Origin: Prevotellaceae bacterium UBA6417
GTDB lineage: Bacteria; Bacteroidota; Bacteroidia; Bacteroidales; Bacteroidaceae
Assembly: GCA_002439755.1 (NCBI GenBank)
Contig: DJPH01000045.1
Coordinates: forward strand, 542 to 36,866
Direction of reading: 5' to 3'
Length of the DNA stretch: 36,325 nucleotides
In this document: positions 25,687-34,863 of the stretch, piece by piece
Numbering within the stretch: position 1 is the stretch's first letter
Layout of the letters: each line of letters opens with the position of its first letter
Translations under genes and position numbers: made by a program
Notes under the pieces: model-generated
Databases searched by the model: none
Seen by the model: only the letters and a program-made list of their open reading frames with translations
Told to the model about the DNA's origin: nothing

Positions 25687-28002
25687 ATGGAAAAGGTTTT
25701 GGTGCGCGCCCAATTGTCGCGTCACGATTTGAAAGAATTGTTGCAACGTGAAGACATGTTGTTTGTCATAGCTTCGAAAATCGATTTGAAGCAAGCTGTT
25801 GTCGAGGCGGCGCAAAGCAGCATCTTCCTGTTTCAGGGAGGCAGTCTGCATAACGGGCAAATCAAAGGCTTCTTTAATTTCAAGGCAGACAATGATGCCG
25901 TCTTCGGAGAGGGCCTGGACATTGCAGAAGGAACCTTGATGAACGTAAAGGCTTTGCGCCCGGAGTGGTTTGGTGCCATCGGCAACTATAATATCCTTAC
26001 CCATGAGGGACACGATGACACACCGGCCATCAACCGCACTATAGCTGTGGCAGAACGGCTTTCCATCAAGAAGATTGAGTTTTCGGCAGTCAATTACTTT
26101 TCGACGGGAATAAGGATAAACCGTGGCAATATATGGCTGCAAGGCAGTGGGGCGCAGTTGCGCGAAGACCAATGGAAACGCGGCAAGACAGATTCGGACA
26201 TTGCCGGTGTGGACAATAATCGTGCGGGAATCATCTATTGCAGGCGCGGGAGTAGCTGCATCATATGTGGTGAAGACATGGCCGACCCCTTTTATATGTA
26301 TGATTTGCAACTGGTATGCGACAGGCAAGCCTCGTCAGACGGAGAAGCAATAGGGGTGGATTTCAAGTCATCCGTAAATGCTCCTGCATGGCCGGTTACG
26401 TTTGAACGCTGCTATTTCCGTGGTTTCGAAAAAGCCTTTTTCATGAACAGCACGTTGGCTTATCCTGTAGATTACCTGAAATTCTCCGAGTGTGCTTTTC
26501 TTGCCAATGACTATTGTCTTTATGCCGGAGCTACATCGGAAGATTATCAAAAGCAGTATGCCATGCCCCGCCAGTGCACTTGGGCATTGGAGTTTGTGAA
26601 CAACCGCTGCCATCATAACGGAATCATTGTTTATGCCTGCGTGCAGAAAGGAATGTGTAAGATTGAAAACAACAATTGCGAAGGGACATCCGGAGTGTCG
26701 GGCAACGGCATCGGGCAGTATGCGATAGATTTGCTGGTAGGCCAACGGGCGAATGCCGTTGTCTGTCATAATCACTTTGAGCAGAACCGTACGCAACTTG
26801 TCAGTGTGGCAAGCACCGATGGCGTTGACAGCAGTGTTGAAGTGACTCACAACAATATCGATGGCACGATAAAAGGTTTCGGCTCCTGCCGTTATGAGAA
26901 AGTTATCCTTTCGACAGATATCAATGCGGAAATAAAGGACTGTTTGGTGGAAAGCGACTTCCTGACAACACGGCACTATCTTCTTGCCGGCAATGCTTCG
27001 GCTTTTCTTGCTCATGAAGGCAAGCGTCCGTTGCCTGAGGGCAATGACCGCGTTGTGGAATGTACAAGAGTTGACGGTTGCCCGGAAGTCTTTGTCGATA
27101 CGCCTTCCGGACGCAAGTGCATGAGTCTGTATTACGCTCGCTCTTTTGCAACTTCTACTGTTATGGCGCAGACTGTGAAGTATGATTCCGACCATTTGTT
27201 CCTGAATATCGAGATTCCTTATTACAGGAAGTCTTCCAATGTGTTGTTCAGCCACATATATTTGCGGGTAAGTTACATGGAAGGTGACAAGGTATTGTCG
27301 TCATCCGATTTGAATCCCCGGTATATGTATTCACATCGCAATGGCTTCTACCGGCTCCGTTTACAGGCTTGTCTGGACAAGGTTGACCGATGTACTGCTG
27401 TCTATGTGCATTTGGCAGTCTATGCCGATGCCGATAATTTAGGTATCGACGGCGTGCTTTATCTCGGGCGGCGTGGTTTGTTGCTGACGGCGGAACGGCT
27501 GGATTTGAATTGCAATATACTGAAGATCTGCGATACGGTTATCACAGGCTCTGTGAACGATATGTTTATCCTTTCGGCCGGTGACCGTTTTGTTTCAGGC
27601 CGATTTGACATTACATGTATTGAAGGCGGTTGCTGCCTGCCTGCGTCGGTCTTTTATCTTGATGAAAAAGACAACTGTGTGGTGACTGAAGCCAGGCCTG
27701 TCGGCTCTGTGTGGACTGACGGCAAGGTGACATTTGAGCTTCTTGATATCGTCAAGACCGGAAGACCGGACTATAAGAAGATGAAATATCGTATTGATGT
27801 TCCACTGTCAAAGGTTCATGGCGGAAGCCGCTTTGAGAGCAAGGCTCCGGTGCTGCTGGGAAGGGGAAGCGGGCCGGAAGAAGATATGGCATCGGACATA
27901 GTAAGACACCTTTGTCCGGGTTCAATGTTTTTTGACACCGGCAAAGATACTTCTTATGTACTGGATAAAAACGGGAAGTGGAAAAAGACTTCCCACAAAT
28001 AA
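25687..28002 (+). CDS. Tailspike/pectate-lyase-like beta-helix protein
   Basis: A 771-residue protein. RPEWFGA (91-97) followed by HDDTPAINRTIAVAE (109-123) is the entry motif of the pectate-lyase-3/phage tailspike right-handed beta-helix family, and repeated Asn/Gly-rich strands (NNRCHHNGIIVY, NNNCEGTSG, HNNIDGTIKGFG) continue to about residue 420. The C-terminal 300 residues are probably a beta-sandwich region. The N-terminus MEKVLVRAQLSRHDLKE is not a signal peptide, so export is unexplained. It stands alone with its own promoter, and the convergent oxidoreductase gene ends 8 bases later. A carbohydrate-binding or cleaving role is inferred; no catalytic residues are assigned. Confidence 0.75.
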   Translation: MEKVLVRAQLSRHDLKELLQREDMLFVIASKIDLKQAVVEAAQSSIFLFQGGSLHNGQIKGFFNFKADNDAVFGEGLDIAEGTLMNVKALRPEWFGAIGNYNILTHEGHDDTPAINRTIAVAERLSIKKIEFSAVNYFSTGIRINRGNIWLQGSGAQLREDQWKRGKTDSDIAGVDNNRAGIIYCRRGSSCIICGEDMADPFYMYDLQLVCDRQASSDGEAIGVDFKSSVNAPAWPVTFERCYFRGFEKAFFMNSTLAYPVDYLKFSECAFLANDYCLYAGATSEDYQKQYAMPRQCTWALEFVNNRCHHNGIIVYACVQKGMCKIENNNCEGTSGVSGNGIGQYAIDLLVGQRANAVVCHNHFEQNRTQLVSVASTDGVDSSVEVTHNNIDGTIKGFGSCRYEKVILSTDINAEIKDCLVESDFLTTRHYLLAGNASAFLAHEGKRPLPEGNDRVVECTRVDGCPEVFVDTPSGRKCMSLYYARSFATSTVMAQTVKYDSDHLFLNIEIPYYRKSSNVLFSHIYLRVSYMEGDKVLSSSDLNPRYMYSHRNGFYRLRLQACLDKVDRCTAVYVHLAVYADADNLGIDGVLYLGRRGLLLTAERLDLNCNILKICDTVITGSVNDMFILSAGDRFVSGRFDITCIEGGCCLPASVFYLDEKDNCVVTEARPVGSVWTDGKVTFELLDIVKTGRPDYKKMKYRIDVPLSKVHGGSRFESKAPVLLGRGSGPEEDMASDIVRHLCPGSMFFDTGKDTSYVLDKNGKWKKTSHK

Positions 28003-28010
28003 TCGTTAGT

Positions 28011-28976
28011 CTATATTGATTTTAGAGCTTTTGCGGCAATGCGTGCAACGAGGATTGAATGCCACAGAAAATGGTTCATCTGCCGATAATCCTTGTTGCG
28101 GTAAATCTGCTCAAAAGCACGGAACTCGTCAACCATCCTATGATTGGCAGGTGAAATGCTCACTACTTGTGACTGGCCCTCGACATTTATTTCCATTTTC
28201 TCAAGGTTGTCGGGCGAGCCGTCAATGCGCAACCAGCCTTTTTCACCTTGTATAATGTCGAAGCACGGGCTGTATGAATCCTTTGCGGCATTGCATGTGG
28301 CAATAAAATCCGGATATTGCAATATGGCCGCTCCCGACAGATCTATGCCGTTGTAGCCTTTGTTGGCAAAATACCTGACTTTCGTTGGCTTTCCAAATAA
28401 GCCTATAACAAAATTCAGATTGTAGATGTTCAGGTCCAGAAGTGTACCTCCTGCGCATTCCGGACTGAATACGGGGGCAATGTCATGTTTCAGGTAACGG
28501 TCGTAGCGCGAAGAATATTTGGAATAATTGCATTGGATGAGACGTATCCGTCCGAGCTGCGGAAGCAGTTCCCGTTTTAGTTGCATGAAGAAGGGAGCGT
28601 GTAGAAACGTCAAGGCTTCAAATACGTAGAGGCGGCTTTTATGTGCCAGTGCTGCCAGGCTTTTTGCTTCGGCCTCGGTTGTGCACATCGGTTTTTCAAC
28701 AATCAGGTGCTTTCCTGCCAGCAGAGCCTTGCGTCCATACTCATAATGGACGCTGTTGATATTGGCAATATAGACAAAGTCGGCTTCGCTATGTTTCAGC
28801 ATTTCGTCATAGTCGGTATAGATACTTCCGATATGGTATTGTGCTGCCAGTTGTCTGGCTTTTCCAATGCTTTGAGGCCTGGAGAAGATGGCTGTTACTT
28901 CAATTTCAGGCACGTATTGCAAGGCTTGGAGAGCCTCGCCCACAATCATGCCTGTACCTGCGATGGCTAATTTCAT
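28011..28976 (-). CDS. Gfo/Idh/MocA-family NAD(P)-dependent oxidoreductase
   Basis: A 321-residue cytoplasmic oxidoreductase. The Rossmann motif AIAGTGMIVGEAL is at 4-16 and the family's EKP motif at 94-96 (LIVEKPMCTT), with the C-terminal beta-sheet domain (SGAAILQYPDFIATCNAAKD) completing the fold. These enzymes oxidise or isomerise sugars and cyclitols. I start at ATG 28976, which gives the nucleotide motif near the N-terminus and follows the CotH stop by 16 bases; a longer frame to 29021 overlaps that gene. It is probably co-transcribed with the CotH gene. The substrate is unknown. Confidence 0.88.
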   Translation of the reverse strand: MKLAIAGTGMIVGEALQALQYVPEIEVTAIFSRPQSIGKARQLAAQYHIGSIYTDYDEMLKHSEADFVYIANINSVHYEYGRKALLAGKHLIVEKPMCTTEAEAKSLAALAHKSRLYVFEALTFLHAPFFMQLKRELLPQLGRIRLIQCNYSKYSSRYDRYLKHDIAPVFSPECAGGTLLDLNIYNLNFVIGLFGKPTKVRYFANKGYNGIDLSGAAILQYPDFIATCNAAKDSYSPCFDIIQGEKGWLRIDGSPDNLEKMEINVEGQSQVVSISPANHRMVDEFRAFEQIYRNKDYRQMNHFLWHSILVARIAAKALKSI

Positions 28977-28992
28977 GGCTGAGGTTTCGATG

Positions 28993-30954
28993 TTATTGAA
29001 CCAAAACTTTTTTTCTGGCATCCTTGCCGTCGGGCTCTGTCACTTTCACGATATAGAAACCTGCCGGAATCTGAACGTCTTCGTTGGCTTGTGCTGTCTT
29101 GCGGCTGACGATGCAGGTGCCATCGGGCTTATATACCTGCAACAGGCTTCCTGCCTTAAAATTGCGTATCATGATGCAGTGTTCACTGCCGTTGATGTTT
29201 CCGATTGTTGCATCGGCCAAGTCGGTGACGGCTGTCGGTATCAATCCTATCTTGTTGTCCATCCATGCAATGCGCTTGCCAATCCAATCTTTTACAAAGT
29301 CAACTTCTGCCTTGTATGACCCGCGTGCGGCTACTGTCAGTGTAACAATTGTGTTCAGTGTTTTCCAACGCGTATAATGAAGCTTTTGCGAGGCATCGAC
29401 GGCCTTTGCTATGCTGTCGATATAGGCGGTAAAATGTTCTGCGGTGAAGTCGTTGTTGTTTCGGGCTTCACTCCAGTATGCAGACATCTCCTTCTTTGTT
29501 ACGCCGAGAATGCGGTTAAGCATCTGTTTCATGCCTGCAACGGTCGAGCACTTATCGCTCAAACTAACAAACGTTGTCATTGAATTGATGGGGTAGGTGC
29601 GGCTGTCATTGTCGAAAGCCAAATCGCAATCCCATAACGGCGAAGTATAAAATTTGGGGTCGTTGCGCTTTTTGTACATGTGTACGCTGAAATAAGCATC
29701 AGTATTACCGGTAAATTCCATGCCGATGAAGCGTTTCAGGTAGGACTCTACATCCAGCAGACTTGCGAAACCGACATTGGGATCTGTATATGAATTTAAA
29801 AAAGTGCGGCTTTCAAACCGGTCGTATGCATTTTTGATGTATTGGGCCTGCGCAGGAGTAATCTCATCATCTTTGGGGTATTTGATGGTGACAGGCGTTC
29901 CGAAGCGAGCCGAATAGAATTTGGATTTTTCCTGGTTCGCATAATTATCCACTTCAATGAAATAACCGCCTCCCAGATTGGGCAAACTATTGTCTTCGGG
30001 GGTCATTTCTTCCACATCGATACGGTTTTTCCTCACTTCAAGCTGGTCGGTCAGTTGATAGATGCCCTTGTATTCACCGTTCAGGAAGACATCTACCAAA
30101 GTACATGCAGGTGTGTAGGGCAATTTCAGCAGCCTGCTGGCCTCGAAAGCAATCAGATTGCGCATTAAGGTCTTGTCGCGATAGGTGTTGATAAGCGTCC
30201 ATTGCTTGGCTTTGGCCGGAAAACCGAGGACACGTTTCTTATGAAACAGCTTCAACTTGTATGGTTTTTGAGGGAAAGTCCAGCTGCCGTTGCCCCGGCC
30301 GCGAATGTTCAAGCTGTCAGAATAGATGCTTTTTCCACCATCTGAGATGATGGATACAACGCCTTGCTGATAGATTTCCTTGGAAGTGATGTCTCCACCT
30401 TTCTCTGTATGAATGGTTACAACTGGCAGGCTTCCGGGAATATACAGTTGGCTGTCGTCACCCTCGGCTTTTGTTCCGTAGAACTTGATTTCGGAAATAT
30501 TGCAACGCGAATCGTTGGGGCCTACATAGCGCACATAGCGGAATGCGCGGCTGCAATAAACATTGCAAAAGCTGAGACGGCTGTCGGGTACTTCCTTAGG
30601 AATCACAAACAAAGGAACGGCATCGCTGAAGTCCGGCTTGTTGGCTCCTTCGAAGACACCGAGCTCCAGACGTGAGCCCCAATTCTGGCGAGGGCGATAA
30701 TAGATTCTCGTTATGACGTGCTTTTCTTCCAAATCCATACCGACCCATCCGTAGCTGCGTTGGTAAGAAGCATAGAATGTGTTGGGGTCATTGTCAAAAG
30801 CATTAGCAGGCGTATTGACAGTTGTCGAAGCTTTCCCCGTTGAATAATCAACAGATGTAGTTCCAATAGGCTTTCCTGTAAGTTGAGTCGTTTGTGCTGT
30901 CAAAAGTAGCGGCATCATTGCGAGGAAAGCAACTATAAAAGTAATACGGTTCAT
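28993..30954 (-). CDS. Secreted CotH-kinase-family protein with T9SS-like tail
   Basis: A 653-residue protein. A signal peptide covers residues 1-20. A discoidin-like domain spans about 30-160. The CotH region begins near 175 and shows GRGNGSW (219-225), YRDKTLMRNLIAFEA, VFLNGEYKGIYQLTDQ, GGYFIEVD and SPLWDCDLAFDND, matching the CotH atypical kinase family known from spore-coat and cellulosome proteins. The last 70 residues end in GFYIVKVTEPDGKD, then KKVLVQ, resembling a T9SS sorting domain. It is likely exported and cell-surface bound. The Gfo/Idh/MocA gene follows 16 bases downstream. Phosphorylation of an extracellular protein is possible by family, not shown. Confidence 0.88.
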   Translation of the reverse strand: MNRITFIVAFLAMMPLLLTAQTTQLTGKPIGTTSVDYSTGKASTTVNTPANAFDNDPNTFYASYQRSYGWVGMDLEEKHVITRIYYRPRQNWGSRLELGVFEGANKPDFSDAVPLFVIPKEVPDSRLSFCNVYCSRAFRYVRYVGPNDSRCNISEIKFYGTKAEGDDSQLYIPGSLPVVTIHTEKGGDITSKEIYQQGVVSIISDGGKSIYSDSLNIRGRGNGSWTFPQKPYKLKLFHKKRVLGFPAKAKQWTLINTYRDKTLMRNLIAFEASRLLKLPYTPACTLVDVFLNGEYKGIYQLTDQLEVRKNRIDVEEMTPEDNSLPNLGGGYFIEVDNYANQEKSKFYSARFGTPVTIKYPKDDEITPAQAQYIKNAYDRFESRTFLNSYTDPNVGFASLLDVESYLKRFIGMEFTGNTDAYFSVHMYKKRNDPKFYTSPLWDCDLAFDNDSRTYPINSMTTFVSLSDKCSTVAGMKQMLNRILGVTKKEMSAYWSEARNNNDFTAEHFTAYIDSIAKAVDASQKLHYTRWKTLNTIVTLTVAARGSYKAEVDFVKDWIGKRIAWMDNKIGLIPTAVTDLADATIGNINGSEHCIMIRNFKAGSLLQVYKPDGTCIVSRKTAQANEDVQIPAGFYIVKVTEPDGKDARKKVLVQ

Positions 30955-30986
30955 AGGAGTACTATATGATTTGTTATTTCCTGCCG

Positions 30987-30994
30987 TAAAGATA
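30987..30994 (-). promoter_or_regulatory. Possible CotH gene promoter
   Basis: TATCTTTA on the minus strand is one mismatch from TAnnTTTG, 33 bases before the ATG. Confidence 0.35.
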
Positions 30995-31099
30995 GCTGTT
31001 TTTCTGCGTTACATGTGCTTAACAGCGCGTTGTAAGACAGAAAAAGAAGGAAAAAGAAAGCTTTTGTGCCTGTTTTGCAATGAGTGCTCTGCAAATTGC

Positions 31100-31783
31100 T
31101 TACTTAACGAATTTGTAGAGCCGTTTTGCTTCGGCACGATAGATAAGGTTGAAATGCCACCATTCGGTTCGCAATGGCTTGAAGCCGGCTTCGCGCATCA
31201 CTTTGCGCAATAATCTTCTGTTTTGCAGGGCGGTTTTGCTGATCTGATGTTTCCGGATCAGTTCATCTTCTCTGTCAATATGCGAAACCGGGCTCATGCA
31301 ATCAACTTTTGTCCCCATGTCGAGAGTATCTCCTTTGGCATTACAAATGGAAATGTCTACAGCCATTCCGTAATTATGCAGTCCTCCACCTCGGGCGGGA
31401 TTGCTCACGTAGTTTTGGACAGCTGTACCTTTTACCTTGTTCCACATCTTTTGCTGTATACGCATGGGGCGGCAGGCATCGAATACAATGAGACTGAGGT
31501 CGGGACGTTCTCTTTTCAGCTTTTTTTGTGCAGTTGCAAGGGCTTTTGCAGCTTTGGGATGAAGGTAAGCATGATGCAGGTCAGTGTATAGAATCTGTCC
31601 GGTAAAGTTGTCCGGGCGGCTGTACATCAGACTAATTCGTATAGTGGAATCGATGGTGTGTATGTCTACCATGCCCTGTTTCAGCATGGATTGTTCTGTG
31701 GGCGATAATCTTGTATGTTGATTGCCGTTGTCCGGTTCCCCACATAGAAGACATAGGGCAAGGAAGATGTTCGGTATGATCAT
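31100..31783 (-). CDS. VanX-like D-Ala-D-Ala dipeptidase
   Basis: A 227-residue zinc peptidase of family M15D. The site is complete: Arg105 in DACRP, zinc ligands His136 and Asp143 in LHNYGMAVD, catalytic Glu207 and ligand His210 in EWWH. A hydrophobic N-terminus suggests export to the periplasm, like the DdpX-type enzymes; no resistance genes are nearby, so a peptidoglycan-turnover role is more likely than glycopeptide resistance. Its ATG overlaps the stop of the YhhN-family gene by 4 bases, indicating translational coupling. Confidence 0.9.
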   Translation of the reverse strand: MIIPNIFLALCLLCGEPDNGNQHTRLSPTEQSMLKQGMVDIHTIDSTIRISLMYSRPDNFTGQILYTDLHHAYLHPKAAKALATAQKKLKRERPDLSLIVFDACRPMRIQQKMWNKVKGTAVQNYVSNPARGGGLHNYGMAVDISICNAKGDTLDMGTKVDCMSPVSHIDREDELIRKHQISKTALQNRRLLRKVMREAGFKPLRTEWWHFNLIYRAEAKRLYKFVK

Positions 31784-32424
31784 GGTCTTGAGCGCACCGC
31801 ACCCAAGTAAATCAAGCCTTGTGCGGAATAGTAAGAAATCATTATCAAAAAGCCTGGTAGAGGAAGTGTGAATTTATTGACACCAAGAATGAAGTCGGAA
31901 ATTACAAACAAGGCAGCGCCGTAGAGAAAAAACTTGTTCTGCTGTTGTGCTGCAAGAAAAAACATGGCAAGTATTAACAACATATACATGCATGTGGCAT
32001 AAAGCAGGAATCCATTGGGCACATGAATCAGAATGCACAAGACCGATGCAAGCGACAAAAGGGCTGTTATTACCAACGTTCGAAGCAGCTCAGACTTTTC
32101 AATGTGCAATTTCTTGCGGATTCGTTTGGCGAAAAATATAATAAAGCAGATGTGTGCCAGGGCAAACATGCCCATTTGACATAGGAAGCTCCTCTCGACA
32201 CCGGCAATATCGCCAAAAGCTGAGAATAAGAAAGCAAAGGCTATCGTCTTGTTGCAAAAGAAAAAGGCTGCTATGGAAAGAAACGTAACGGGAAATGCTA
32301 ACTTAAAAGGTATGGCAGCCGGAATAAAATACAATATGACAAGGCATAAATAAAGAAAAAGAAGACACGCAGATATTGGTCTGAATGAATAAAATAAGAG
32401 TGATTTTTTGCTATGAAACTTCAT
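31780..32424 (-). CDS. YhhN-family membrane protein (lysoplasmalogenase-like)
   Basis: A 214-residue integral membrane protein with seven to eight hydrophobic segments. FSAFGDI and ALFVISDFILGVNKF carry the paired acidic residues (Asp in GDI and in ISDF) typical of the YhhN/TMEM86 family, which hydrolyses the vinyl-ether bond of lysoplasmalogens in studied members. YYSAQGLIYLG near the end is also characteristic. I chose ATG 32424, which overlaps the preceding ATPase gene by 14 bases rather than 59. It is part of the mlaE-mlaF-YhhN-dipeptidase series. Confidence 0.82.
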   Translation of the reverse strand: MKFHSKKSLLFYSFRPISACLLFLYLCLVILYFIPAAIPFKLAFPVTFLSIAAFFFCNKTIAFAFLFSAFGDIAGVERSFLCQMGMFALAHICFIIFFAKRIRKKLHIEKSELLRTLVITALLSLASVLCILIHVPNGFLLYATCMYMLLILAMFFLAAQQQNKFFLYGAALFVISDFILGVNKFTLPLPGFLIMISYYSAQGLIYLGAVRSRP

Positions 32425-33181
32425 GCTCTTCCATTGATTTGCGAAGTTGTTTGCTGAAATCTGAGGCAAAGATGAAATCGTTCAGCCGCTCGTTGTCCGA
32501 CGTCAGAATGTCATTGCTGTTTCCTTGCCATTCTTTATGTCCCTGGTAGATGTACAGAATGTTTTCACCTATACCCATTACCGAATTCATATCGTGTGTA
32601 TTGATAATTGTTGTCATGTCGTTTTCTATAGTGATCTCATGAATCAGCTTGTCTATGACTAAGGAGGTCTTTGGGTCTAACCCTGAATTTGGCTCATCGC
32701 AAAATAGATATTTCGGCTGCATAGAAATGGCACGCGCGATGGCAGCACGTTTTTGCATGCCACCACTTAGTTCTGCTGGAAATTTTTGTTGTGCGTCAAT
32801 AAGATTGACGCGTTCCAAGCATTCCTGTGCCCGCTTTTTGCGATCTTTGTATGAGAGAGGCGAGAACATGTCTAATGGGAACATTACATTTTCCAGCACC
32901 GTTAATGAATCGAATAATGCCGAACCTTGAAATAGCATACCCATTTCGCGGCGGAGCAGAGTGCGCTCCCTCTTGTTCATTTGGACCAAATCGCGGCCGT
33001 CATATAAAATTTGGCCGGATGTCGGTGGAATGAGGCCAACCAAACAATTCATCAAGACTGTTTTACCGGAACCGCTTTGGCCTATAATCAGATTGGTTTT
33101 TCCATCATAGAAGACACAGTCAATTCCATGAAGAACTTTCTTGTCGGGAAATTCCTTGCTTAGGCCTTTTATTTCAATCAT
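32411..33181 (-). CDS. MlaF-like ABC transporter ATPase
   Basis: A 256-residue ATPase. Walker A GQSGSGKT (34-41), Q-loop Gln85, signature LSGGMQKR (138-145) and Walker B YLFCDEP with Asp162 and Glu163. The LFDSLTVLENVMFPL segment is typical of the lipid-trafficking Mla/MCE group. The permease gene ends 4 bases upstream of its start, so the two form a transporter moving phospholipids between the inner membrane and the outer membrane. No MCE (MlaD-like) gene follows within this window. Confidence 0.92.
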   Translation of the reverse strand: MIEIKGLSKEFPDKKVLHGIDCVFYDGKTNLIIGQSGSGKTVLMNCLVGLIPPTSGQILYDGRDLVQMNKRERTLLRREMGMLFQGSALFDSLTVLENVMFPLDMFSPLSYKDRKKRAQECLERVNLIDAQQKFPAELSGGMQKRAAIARAISMQPKYLFCDEPNSGLDPKTSLVIDKLIHEITIENDMTTIINTHDMNSVMGIGENILYIYQGHKEWQGNSNDILTSDNERLNDFIFASDFSKQLRKSMEEHEVS

Positions 33182-33185
33182 GGTT

Positions 33186-33932
33186 TTATGAGAGTATTTT
33201 TGTTAGGAAAATATCAGAAAAAAGTATCAGGACACTGCTTGAAACGACAGCATTGGTGCTGGCTTTCCCTACCTCGATGGAACCTCCTTTTACAAAATAG
33301 CCATAGTAGGATGAGACACTGGCAATGATAAAAGCGAAGAACAAAGATTTGATTACTCCCATCCAAAAAAACCATTGCGTGAAATCGTGCTGCATGCCGG
33401 CTGTCAAATCTGCAGGAGTGATTATCTGCCCTATGTAAGCTGTAGCGTAAGCTCCTACAATTCCCGATGAAACACTGAAAATGACCAAAATCGGAATCAT
33501 TGTGATGATTGCAGCAATTTTGGGCAGAATCAGGTAGCATGCCGAGTTGACTCCCATTATTTCCAATGCATCTATCTGCTGGGTTACACGCATTGAGCCT
33601 AATTCGGATGCAATGTTTGAGCCTATTTTGCCGGCAAGGATTAAGCACATGATGGATGACGAAAACTCTAAAAGCAGTATTTCACGCGTTGTGTAGCCTG
33701 ACACCCACAATGGCATCCAGGCACTTTGCACGTTAACCTTAATCTGAATGCAAATGACGGCTCCTATGAAGAATGAAATCAGAAGAACTATGCCAATAGA
33801 ATTTATACCTAATTGGTAAATCTCAGTATAATACTTTTTGAAAAACATGCGCATGCGCTCGGGGCGTTGGAATGTGCGCCCCATCAATAACAGGTATCTG
33901 CCTAAAGAATACAATAATGAATGAACTAGCAT
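33186..33932 (-). CDS. MlaE-like ABC transporter permease
   Basis: A 248-residue permease of the MlaE family. The conserved core reads GKIGSNIASELGSMRVTQQIDALEIMG, the family's signature, and is flanked by about five to six hydrophobic segments. I chose ATG 33932; a longer frame to 34085 would run through both promoter-like elements upstream. It is the first gene of the operon and divergent from the lptB-like gene. Confidence 0.92.
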   Translation of the reverse strand: MLVHSLLYSLGRYLLLMGRTFQRPERMRMFFKKYYTEIYQLGINSIGIVLLISFFIGAVICIQIKVNVQSAWMPLWVSGYTTREILLLEFSSSIMCLILAGKIGSNIASELGSMRVTQQIDALEIMGVNSACYLILPKIAAIITMIPILVIFSVSSGIVGAYATAYIGQIITPADLTAGMQHDFTQWFFWMGVIKSLFFAFIIASVSSYYGYFVKGGSIEVGKASTNAVVSSSVLILFSDIFLTKILS

Positions 33933-33975
33933 TTCATTTTTTTGCAAAGGTAATGAAAACTCATGATTACTCTTG

Positions 33976-33983
33976 CAAACGTA
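33976..33983 (-). promoter_or_regulatory. Promoter -7 element of the mlaE-like operon
   Basis: TACGTTTG on the minus strand, 44 bases before the ATG. A second match, TACCTTTG at 33945-33952, would leave a very short leader. Confidence 0.5.
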
Positions 33984-34025
33984 AAAAACTTTTCGCCATG
34001 TGCCAAGTATTAAAGACAAAATCAC

Positions 34026-34033
34026 TATTTTTG
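34026..34033 (+). promoter_or_regulatory. Promoter -7 element of the lptB-like gene
   Basis: TATTTTTG matches TAnnTTTG, 41 bases before the chosen ATG. It rules against the upstream ATG at 34000. Confidence 0.5.
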
Positions 34034-34074
34034 CGCCGATAACAAAAGGGAACGGTAAAACTGAGATAACGAAA

Positions 34075-34863
34075 ATGCAAGACATGAAAGAATCCGGTCA
34101 GATGGTGCTTCGCACAGAGAATCTTGTGAAGAAGTATGGTAAGCGCACGGTTGTAAACAATGTGAGTTTTGATGTCAAGCAAGGCGAAATTGTAGGACTT
34201 TTAGGACCTAACGGAGCTGGAAAGACTACTTCTTTTTATATGACAACCGGCTTGATTGTTCCCAATGGCGGAAAAATCTTTTTAGACGATAAGGACATTA
34301 CTAATTTTCCTGTTTACAAACGTGCACGCAACGGAATCGCATATCTTGCTCAAGAGGCTTCAGTGTTTCGCAAGATGACTGTTGAGGATAATATTGCAAG
34401 TATTCTTGAGATGACAGGAAAGCCCAAAAGTTATCAACGAGAAAAGTTAGAAAGCCTCATTTCTGAATTTCGTCTTCAAAAAGTTCGCAAAAATTTAGGC
34501 GACAGGCTTTCGGGTGGTGAGCGAAGAAGGACGGAAATTGCCCGATGTTTGGCTATCGACCCCAAATTTATCATGCTTGACGAACCATTTGCCGGTGTCG
34601 ACCCTATTGCAGTCGAAGATATTCAGCGTATTGTTTGGAAACTGAAATACCGTAATATCGGAATCCTTATTACGGATCACAATGTTGAGGAAACGCTTTG
34701 TATTACAGACCGCGCTTATCTGTTGTTCGAAGGAAAAATCTTGTTTGAAGGAACGCCGGAACAATTGGCGGCCAATCAAATTGTACGTGAAAAGTATTTG
34801 ACAACAAGCTTTGTGCTTCGCAAAAAAGATTTTTCATCGTTTGCCTCTGATGAGTTATTTTAA
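34075..34863 (+). CDS. lptB: LPS export ABC transporter ATPase LptB
   Basis: A 262-residue ATPase that powers lipopolysaccharide extraction from the inner membrane with LptFG. Walker A GPNGAGKT (44-51), Q-loop Gln93 in YLAQEASVF, signature LSGGERRRTEIARCL (145-159), Walker B IMLDEP with Asp169 and Glu170, switch His202. AQEASVFRKMTVEDNI and LDEPFAGVDPIAV are hallmark LptB segments. The start could also be 34084 or 34102. It overlaps the convergent outer-membrane gene by 9 bases. Confidence 0.93.
   Translation: MQDMKESGQMVLRTENLVKKYGKRTVVNNVSFDVKQGEIVGLLGPNGAGKTTSFYMTTGLIVPNGGKIFLDDKDITNFPVYKRARNGIAYLAQEASVFRKMTVEDNIASILEMTGKPKSYQREKLESLISEFRLQKVRKNLGDRLSGGERRRTEIARCLAIDPKFIMLDEPFAGVDPIAVEDIQRIVWKLKYRNIGILITDHNVEETLCITDRAYLLFEGKILFEGTPEQLAANQIVREKYLTTSFVLRKKDFSSFASDELF

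Noticed and set aside
31100..31783. Vancomycin resistance gene vanX
   Set aside because: No vanH, vanA-type ligase or vanRS genes are nearby, and the operon is of envelope lipid genes; a peptidoglycan-turnover dipeptidase is more likely.
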